DNA from: Clitopilus passeckerianus
Lineage: Eukaryota > Basidiomycota > Agaricomycetes > Agaricales > Entolomataceae
Direction of reading: 5' to 3'
DNA: 64,000 bases
NCBI GenBank assembly: GCA_944990035.1
Contig: CALYLX010000003.1
Span: 1 to 64,000 of the forward strand
Shown piece after piece: positions 58,365 to 64,000 of this stretch. Both the position numbers and the translations under genes were made by a program. The number at the start of each line of letters is the position of its first letter. Position 1 is the first letter of the stretch. The notes beneath the pieces were generated by a model, which was given only the letters and a program-made list of their open reading frames with translations, ran no database searches and had not been told where the DNA came from.

Positions 58365-59354
58365 ATGGCCTCCAGGATTGCTCTCAACTCACTGCGGGTG
58401 GCTGGTACGTTCTGCAAGCTTTTGGTTCATTATTGCACGTATTAAATGAACTTTTAGCCCGACCAAGAGCTGTCGCTGCTCTGCCTCAGTTTGCGTACGT
58501 TGGCTATCCACATTTTTTGACGATGAGCAGAGGGATTAAGCCATTCTTCGTAGACGCACTCTCGCCACCGCCCCTCAACCACCCTCAGAACGCGCCAACG
58601 AGCTCATTGAGAAGCTACCATCGCACCCCAGCCTGCTCACCAAGGGTACTACCGCCATCCTCGGAACTGGTTTGGCTGCCGCTGCCATTTCTCAAGAACT
58701 CTACGTTGTCAACGAGGAGTCTATCATCCTACTCGCCTCCATCATCTTCTTCACCTACTTCGGCAAGGTACACCAAATCTTGTTGGCAGTTATTGGAATG
58801 GAATGCTGAGGCTGTTTTTCGGACTAGGTTATTCAAGAGCCTTACAAGCAATGGGCTGAGGGTAACATTGCTCGCATCAAGAAGGTCCTTGATGGTGCCC
58901 GCGCTGAGCACACCCAGGCCGTCCAGGAGCGCATTGACAACGTTGCTCAAATGAAGGATGTTGTCTCCCTGACCGAGGGTCTCTTTGCCTTGTCCAAGGT
59001 ACGTACCTTGCATGTTGAAACCGTATTTGTGTCCTTATACCGGCGGCTTATAGGAAACCGCCAAGCTCGAGTCTGAGACTTTTGTTCAGCAACAAAAAGT
59101 CGCCGTTGCCGCTGAGGTCAAGGCTGTCCTCGACAGCTGGGTGCGATATGAGGCTCAGGTGAAGCAGAGCGAGCAGGCCGACCTCACCAAGACTGTCATC
59201 AACAACGTCATGGCCAGCATTAAGGATGAGAAGACCCAGAAGGACATCATCCTTGCTGCCGTCGCTGAGGTTGAGCGTGAGTATTATTACCATCTACTGT
59301 TACAAATTCCGAACTGATTTTCCCCCAGAGCTCATCAAGAGCAAGGCTATCTAA
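58365..59354 (+). CDS. ATP4: Mitochondrial ATP synthase subunit 4 (subunit b)
   Basis: Peripheral-stalk subunit of F1Fo ATP synthase in the inner mitochondrial membrane. Six exons (58365-58404, 58458-58494, 58554-58767, 58828-58998, 59054-59276, 59329-59354) give 236 residues, matching yeast Atp4 in length. The presequence is Arg/Ala-rich (ASRIALNSLRVAARPRAVAA). The family block PSERANELIEKLPSHPSLLT is followed by two hydrophobic segments (TAILGTGLAAAAIS; SIILLASIIFFTYF) that form the hairpin. The long helical stalk follows: VIQEPYKQWAEGNIARIKKV, ERIDNVAQMKDVVSLTEG and EVKAVLDSWVRYEAQVKQSE. It ends LIKSKAI. The last exon codes for only eight full residues. Confidence 0.95.
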
Positions 59355-59646
59355 GTACAGCTATGTACTCATACCTAATTATGCATCAATAGACACCATT
59401 TCGCATTAATGCTGATCGAAGCTCAGAGGCCTGAGCCTCTGATATTCGGAATCATTGAGACCGTGAGGGAGCTCGATTCAAAACCTTGGTCGGGGAGGCT
59501 AGATGGGATGCATATATGCGTGCCAATATACTTCTTGTTGACCTTGAGTATGGATATTGAACTAATATATGGGTTACATAGCGTGGCAATCCAGGATACA
59601 TACACAACGAAAGCGGGAATGAGAGAAAGCACAAAAATAGATCCAT

Positions 59647-60680
59647 TCAGTGTTCAGGTTCCCGGGGTATTTGCTCTTCAATAAAACGATCGTGGCCGTT
59701 CTGAGGATGCTAGTGCAAACATGTCAGAAATGCATATAGTCGCTATCCTTCGACGGGTACTTACATCTGATATCATGCTAGACCGTCTTGAACGTCTGCC
59801 ACTCCTACTCCCGTTCGTAGAAGGATACGGAGGAGGCAACGAAATGGTATCTATGGGTGAATGCGCCCTAGAGTTGGCCATTGGTATATCCGGCGTCCTG
59901 TCCACACTTGGCGGGTGAGGCATCCAACGTGGTTCAGGTGGTGAATGTTGTGGTGGCGGAGGAGATTCCCGTCGATGGGTACGTGGCCAGTCAAATGCTT
60001 CAGGCTCCTCGCGGTGACCTCCTCGGCGGTGAGATATGGGTTGGGGTGGAAGTTCTTCACGTTCTCTGTGTCGTCGGCTGTGGGAGGGGACGACCTGGTT
60101 GGGCGGAGGAAGGGCAGGTTCGAGGTGGGGTGGAGGGTGAGGAGAGACTAGGGCCATGAGTTGTGGTGAGCGGGAGTGGATGGCATCTAGTAGAAGGCTG
60201 TTTGGTCGGGGTCGTTGGTTTGCGGAGAGTATGGGGTTTAAGGAGTTGGCTCACTCGTTTTCAGCCTGCAGGCGCCGCATCTTGTCCTCTGCGATTTCGA
60301 GGCTCCTATGGTGCTCTGCGTTGACCTAATGAAGATAATGACTTTGAGTACGTCGGAGGTTCTCGAATGGAACGAGACTTACAGCAGTAACTTCATTATA
60401 CTTATCCCGCAGCGATTGGAATCTTTCAGCATCACGTCAATACACACATTACCCGAATGCAAACACATTTGGGCTCACTTCTCTTTGTACCGTGTGGGCT
60501 TTTGTACTGGAGCTGATGCTGCAGGTATCTGTCGTAATCTCAGCACCGGAGTGACGCGAATGCAAGACCCAGAACCGAGCCAACCTTGAGTTTGAACGAA
60601 GGCTTGCCTGGCGACCCCGCGGGGGCCTCTCTGAGAATTTTACCAGAACCAAGGGCTGGAGATGCGCTAGGAGCCTCCAT
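59647..60680 (-). CDS. Coiled-coil protein, probably INO80 complex subunit Iec3-like
   Basis: Six exons (60680-60585, 60528-60479, 60422-60383, 60325-60255, 60197-59765, 59709-59647) join in phase to 250 residues. I take the ATG at 60680 because the longer open frame begins with TTG and has a stop just upstream. An N-terminal Pro/Ser/Ala segment leads to QKPTRYKEKFQSLRDKYNEV, then HHRSLEIAEDKMRRLQAEND and LLLDAI. This K/R-rich heptad block ending in ...AENDxLLD is what I recall of Ino80_Iec3 proteins of fungal chromatin-remodelling complexes. The remainder is a disordered Pro/Arg/His-rich tail with RSGRRSRRSS. The naming rests on a short coiled coil, so another coiled-coil regulator is possible; that the exons form one gene is well supported by phase. 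Confidence 0.75.
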
Positions 60681-60918
60681 TAAGTGTTCAGCTTTGACAA
60701 TTGGCTCAGAGATTACTGGGCGGCTGTTGCAGGTCGCCAGAGGTTCGGTGGAAGCTATGAGGATGGCACGCCTTAATTTGGCAGGCGAGGACAAGATATT
60801 CTAACATGGACAAATCGGCTGAGGCCGAGAATTGGTAGCTGCACATTGAACGCCACTTTCAAACGAGAAAGAATGTATTTTCATTCGAGTTGATTTGTAT
60901 CAGAGCAGCGCGTGTAAA

Positions 60919-62424
60919 CTATACACCAGGACGAGAATCTAAGGTAGGTTGGTTATGGAACCTGCACAATGTCTCGAGACCCTCTGATTTCAAGGATTCA
61001 AAGGAAGCAGGGATGTCACAACGAGGTGTCCACGGTATCTCTACTCGTACTTTCTGAAGGCGAGCGACTGGGCTCTCGACCGAATAGAAGGATCGAGACC
61101 ACCGCGACCGCACGAAAGTAATCAACTCTGCATCTTGTCTGGCCGCATCAATGCCATTTTCCTTGTAATGGAACGTAATGGAGAGGTCAAGGAGCTTGGG
61201 TATCAGTGGGAGGGATGGAGAGTACGGTGACAGAACAGCAAAAAGGTAGGAGTTTATTCCACTTGGAGTCCACGTGTTGTCTTGGATAGATAAAGTTGTG
61301 AGCGATGGAAGCGCTTGTAGCATCGTTTGGATGGCATCTATGGCGACCGGGTCGAGGACCGTAATATTGAGTGATTTGAGCTGACACCCCGACCTTTTCA
61401 GGGCGGATGTTATGGGGTTTAACCGTCTCAGTCGATCTACCCGTAATGATTGGAGGGCCGGGAGCACTAGACAATCGAGGAAGACGGCACTGTGGTCAGG
61501 TATCCAGAGGTCTATCAACCTGTCACAGGTAACCGGCACCGTGGATATTGCGTTGACGCGAGAAATCTTGAGGTAAGATAGCATGGGCATCATCTGGATG
61601 AGTTTGAGTTGGGTGAACGGGAAAAATGCGCCTGTATAATGGGTTAACTGTGGCCAGGGGGTCGATGTGGGCATGAGAGGCAGGTTCCATACATCCAGTT
61701 TCTTCAGTGACTGGCTCCCGTTCAGCATGTCAAAACGTTCGTGAACGTCGTCTATGGCTTCCCGGACGCGGATATAGCATTCTTCTAGTTGATCTATTCG
61801 GTCCTTTACGAAGTCGAGGTGCTTGACGAATATCGCAGATAGCGTGAACCGGACGACCCTCCATTTATGCGAATGCTCCATGATTGACTTCAGCACGGAT
61901 AACCAGTGGTTGAACATGTAAACATGGTCCATACCGTCGGTCTGCGCCATGAACGACAAATGAAGTGGCGAATCTCTGGAGCGTTGCAACATGGTTTTGA
62001 CAAAGACATGGATATTTTCGATACTGGCCTTCCTATGTGCTGCAAGATCTGGGCGTACAACTATGTACGACCATATCCTTGGTAGCTCGAGCGCAAGGTG
62101 TCTCCACTTGGTACAGACATGAGATAAAGACCATGGTACACGATGGGCACCTGTGTTGGTGTGACTGCTGCCCACCACGAATGATCCCTCTTCGTCCCAG
62201 TCGTCAAGAACACATGTGGAGAAGATATCACATAGTATCTCTCCCGGTAGCTGGTGTATGGAACAGAGCGATGGGTCAATGGGAAGCGGAGATGCTGTCG
62301 GTTCTGGATAGTTCATGTGCACTCGTTGGGTGACATCAGCAGGAACTTGGATATTTGAGTTCGCAGCGAGGTCGAGTGAATTGACACCATCCTTCGCTGT
62401 CATTGAGCCGTCAGGATACAGCAT
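60919..62424 (-). CDS. F-box-like protein with leucine-rich C-terminus
   Basis: Single open frame of 501 residues. The F-box-like motif lies at ~55-120: SLCSIHQLPGEILCDIFSTC with the following WSLSHVCTKWRHLALELPRI, the pattern of agaricomycete F-box proteins that link substrates to SCF ubiquitin ligases through Skp1. The rest is an irregular leucine-rich solenoid (SLKKLDVWNLPLMP, LQSLRVDRLRRLNPI, LPSLTTLSIQDNTW). No intron is needed. It is related to the next gene, same strand, only ~310 bp away: both share the PWPxLTHxT block and ALPSLTxLxxQ near the end. These families expand strongly in mushrooms and individual targets are unknown. Confidence 0.88.
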   Translation of the reverse strand: MLYPDGSMTAKDGVNSLDLAANSNIQVPADVTQRVHMNYPEPTASPLPIDPSLCSIHQLPGEILCDIFSTCVLDDWDEEGSFVVGSSHTNTGAHRVPWSLSHVCTKWRHLALELPRIWSYIVVRPDLAAHRKASIENIHVFVKTMLQRSRDSPLHLSFMAQTDGMDHVYMFNHWLSVLKSIMEHSHKWRVVRFTLSAIFVKHLDFVKDRIDQLEECYIRVREAIDDVHERFDMLNGSQSLKKLDVWNLPLMPTSTPWPQLTHYTGAFFPFTQLKLIQMMPMLSYLKISRVNAISTVPVTCDRLIDLWIPDHSAVFLDCLVLPALQSLRVDRLRRLNPITSALKRSGCQLKSLNITVLDPVAIDAIQTMLQALPSLTTLSIQDNTWTPSGINSYLFAVLSPYSPSLPLIPKLLDLSITFHYKENGIDAARQDAELITFVRSRWSRSFYSVESPVARLQKVRVEIPWTPRCDIPASFESLKSEGLETLCRFHNQPTLDSRPGV

Positions 62425-62736
62425 ATCACGTAGTTGGGCTGCAAGGTACCTTGGGTGTCAATCATAGGCATAGTCGTGGTATGGTTGGAAGGCCTTGTTG
62501 GTGATTGGCAACGATGGGTCATCCGATGATTCCGATGTCCGGGCCGGGTCTAATTTTGTTGACTATTTCCTCTAATTTCCAAATCTTCCGGTAAATATTT
62601 CTTAGTTCCAGCATCCAACAGACTTCCGAGACCGAAGGTAGGTTCTGGTATTCGTATCAATGTTTGAAAAATGAAAGGCCCAACTGGCCCCAACAAACAA
62701 CGAAGACCAAAGTACTTACATGAATACAACCAGAAA

Positions 62737-64000
62737 CTACGGATTGATAATGAAGGTAAGACCGTCTGCGAGAATACGCTGGAAGTCCTTGTCCGCGAAT
62801 ATATCATCATCGATGGTGACGGATGTGGGTCCCGTCTTCAATACGATAGATTTCACGCCGACGACCTCGTTTTCTATCGTCGAAAGAACACCAGGAGCAC
62901 TCTTGGGTTTCCATCGACTTCGCGCCAGCTTTACAAGCATGGAGGCAAATCCTTCGACCTGAGGACCGCTAACGCGTGTGCCAATACGGAGTTCCACCAG
63001 ATTCGGTAACACCACCGGAGAGCTAATGAGGTCCACGAGCTCAAAATTCTGTTGTAGGCTGAGGTATAGGTACGTGAGGGACGGAAGGGCTTTGAACAGA
63101 GAGATAATTGTGGAGGTGATCTCCGGGTCTGGATAGTGATATCGAAATGATAACGAATCTAGCGAGCAGCCTGAGCGCTCCATCATTGCGATTATGGGGC
63201 TTGCGTTTATAATTTCGTGAAGAAAAAGCCGTTGGAGTTTGGGTGTGATCAAATGTTGGATGAATGCTGGGCCATCCCAGCGTAGGCGCAAAAAGTGCAA
63301 ATGTGGGCAAAGGATCGGGGGAGAAGAGGGGAAACCGGCGGGCCGTAATGGATTATGATTTATATCGAGATACATTAGCGAAGACATTTTCTTGAGAAGA
63401 GGAACGAGCTGTATTTGTGCCTCGTCAACCGTTGTGTAGATAGTGGTGAAGTGAGTCAACCGTGGCCAGGGTCGGGAGGGTACGGCATGCTCCAGATTCT
63501 CCAAGGCGAGCTGCTTTAGAGACGGGCAGGAGGCAACTATATCATACGGTCTAAGACTACCTGCTATTAGACACTTGAGGTGGATGCTCTCCAAGATAGG
63601 AAGACATCGTCGAACCCGTTCCATACTTCTCAAATAGACGGGTGCCAAACCAAATCTAGCGACCTTCCATCGACGAGAGTGGTCCATTAATCTATTCAAT
63701 ACAGCTTTCCAGGAAGTAACAAGGAGCATGAAGCCAATGCACCCAGTTTGACCAACCAATGAAATGGTAAGGGGATGTTTTCGTGAGCGTTCGAGCATCA
63801 ATCCGATGGTAAAGTGTAGGAATTCAACCTCAGATTCCCATGTAATCACCTCTGGGCGTATGATGATTGTAGACCACATCTTCGGCAGGGCTAAAACTAG
63901 GCGTCTCCAGTTGCTGCACGTCTGCGCAATCGTCCAAGGTGCACTCTGACGCAGGGTTGTATCGATTGATGGCCCGTTGAAGTCTCCTGCCCAATGTAGG
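62737..64000 (-). CDS. F-box-like protein, paralogue of the previous gene (5' end beyond the window)
   Basis: The frame is open from the last base of the window (coding LHWAGDFNGPSIDTT) to the stop at 62737, ~420 residues. The F-box core itself must lie just outside; the visible part begins with its second half (APWTIAQTCSNWRRLVLALP, then KMWSTIIIRP), which lines up with WSLSHVCTKWRHLALELPRI of the neighbour. Leucine-rich segments follow, including SRPWPRLTHFTTIYT and KALPSLTYLYLSLQQ. The two genes are therefore a tandem pair that has diverged strongly. No intron seen in the visible part. Confidence 0.85.
   Translation of the reverse strand, partial: LHWAGDFNGPSIDTTLRQSAPWTIAQTCSNWRRLVLALPKMWSTIIIRPEVITWESEVEFLHFTIGLMLERSRKHPLTISLVGQTGCIGFMLLVTSWKAVLNRLMDHSRRWKVARFGLAPVYLRSMERVRRCLPILESIHLKCLIAGSLRPYDIVASCPSLKQLALENLEHAVPSRPWPRLTHFTTIYTTVDEAQIQLVPLLKKMSSLMYLDINHNPLRPAGFPSSPPILCPHLHFLRLRWDGPAFIQHLITPKLQRLFLHEIINASPIIAMMERSGCSLDSLSFRYHYPDPEITSTIISLFKALPSLTYLYLSLQQNFELVDLISSPVVLPNLVELRIGTRVSGPQVEGFASMLVKLARSRWKPKSAPGVLSTIENEVVGVKSIVLKTGPTSVTIDDDIFADKDFQRILADGLTFIINP

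Overview
This is a 64 kb piece of a compact fungal nuclear genome, almost certainly a basidiomycete of the Agaricomycetes. Genes on both strands are cut by many short introns (mostly 45-80 nt, GT..AG, several with a CTAAC-like branch site). Some exons are only 7-16 nt. Agaricomycete-type F-box proteins are present, and the housekeeping genes are single copy. There are no bacterial operons, no CRISPR array and no tRNA or rRNA gene that I could recognise. I rebuilt exon structures by hand and checked reading phase across every junction for most genes. Exon ends are therefore predictions from splice consensus, not transcript evidence.

Layout. 1-342: 3' end of a gene whose protein tail recurs at 26.3 kb. 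1307-2739: arsenite efflux transporter ACR3. 2868-8516: four tandem minus-strand paralogues (A-D) of a family I cannot name. 9466-11173: diacylglycerol acyltransferase DGAT2. 11644-14424: CDC48/p97. 14635-15546: tubulin-folding cofactor B. 15777-21488: a 16-exon NRPS-like adenylation/carrier/membrane/hexapeptide protein whose frame runs on into a RING finger. About 21.5-24.1 kb: no gene seen. 24135-25181 and 26283-27663: two single-pass membrane proteins. 28582-31462: large two-helix membrane protein, possibly Inp2/vezatin-like. 32286-34161: cytochrome P450. 34321-37773: tRNase Z, head to head with a YTP1-like membrane protein (38156-40112). 40373-41699: old yellow enzyme with an apparent 5' frameshift. 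42139-43444: pyridoxal kinase. 43702-45260: secreted Ser/Thr-rich protein, divergent from a 4HBT-type thioesterase (45683-46688). 46.7-50.4 kb: gene-poor, with broken coding-like pieces. 50426-53447: heat-shock transcription factor. 54407-55971: MFS transporter. 56148-56736: uncharacterised gene with a TAG in frame. 57161-57951: APH-like kinase. 58365-59354: ATP synthase subunit 4. 59647-60680: INO80/Iec3-like coiled-coil protein. 60919-62424 and 62737-64000: two related F-box proteins.

How it fits together. Most genes are independent housekeeping loci (proteostasis: CDC48, TBCB, HSF; lipid: DGAT2; tRNA maturation; mitochondrial ATP synthase; vitamin B6). The accessory material stands out in three places: the A-D family between ACR3 and DGAT2, the NRPS-like/RING fusion, and the pair of membrane proteins sharing a C-terminal peptide. 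Of these, the A-D family and the NRPS-like/RING fusion are the best candidates for something undescribed.
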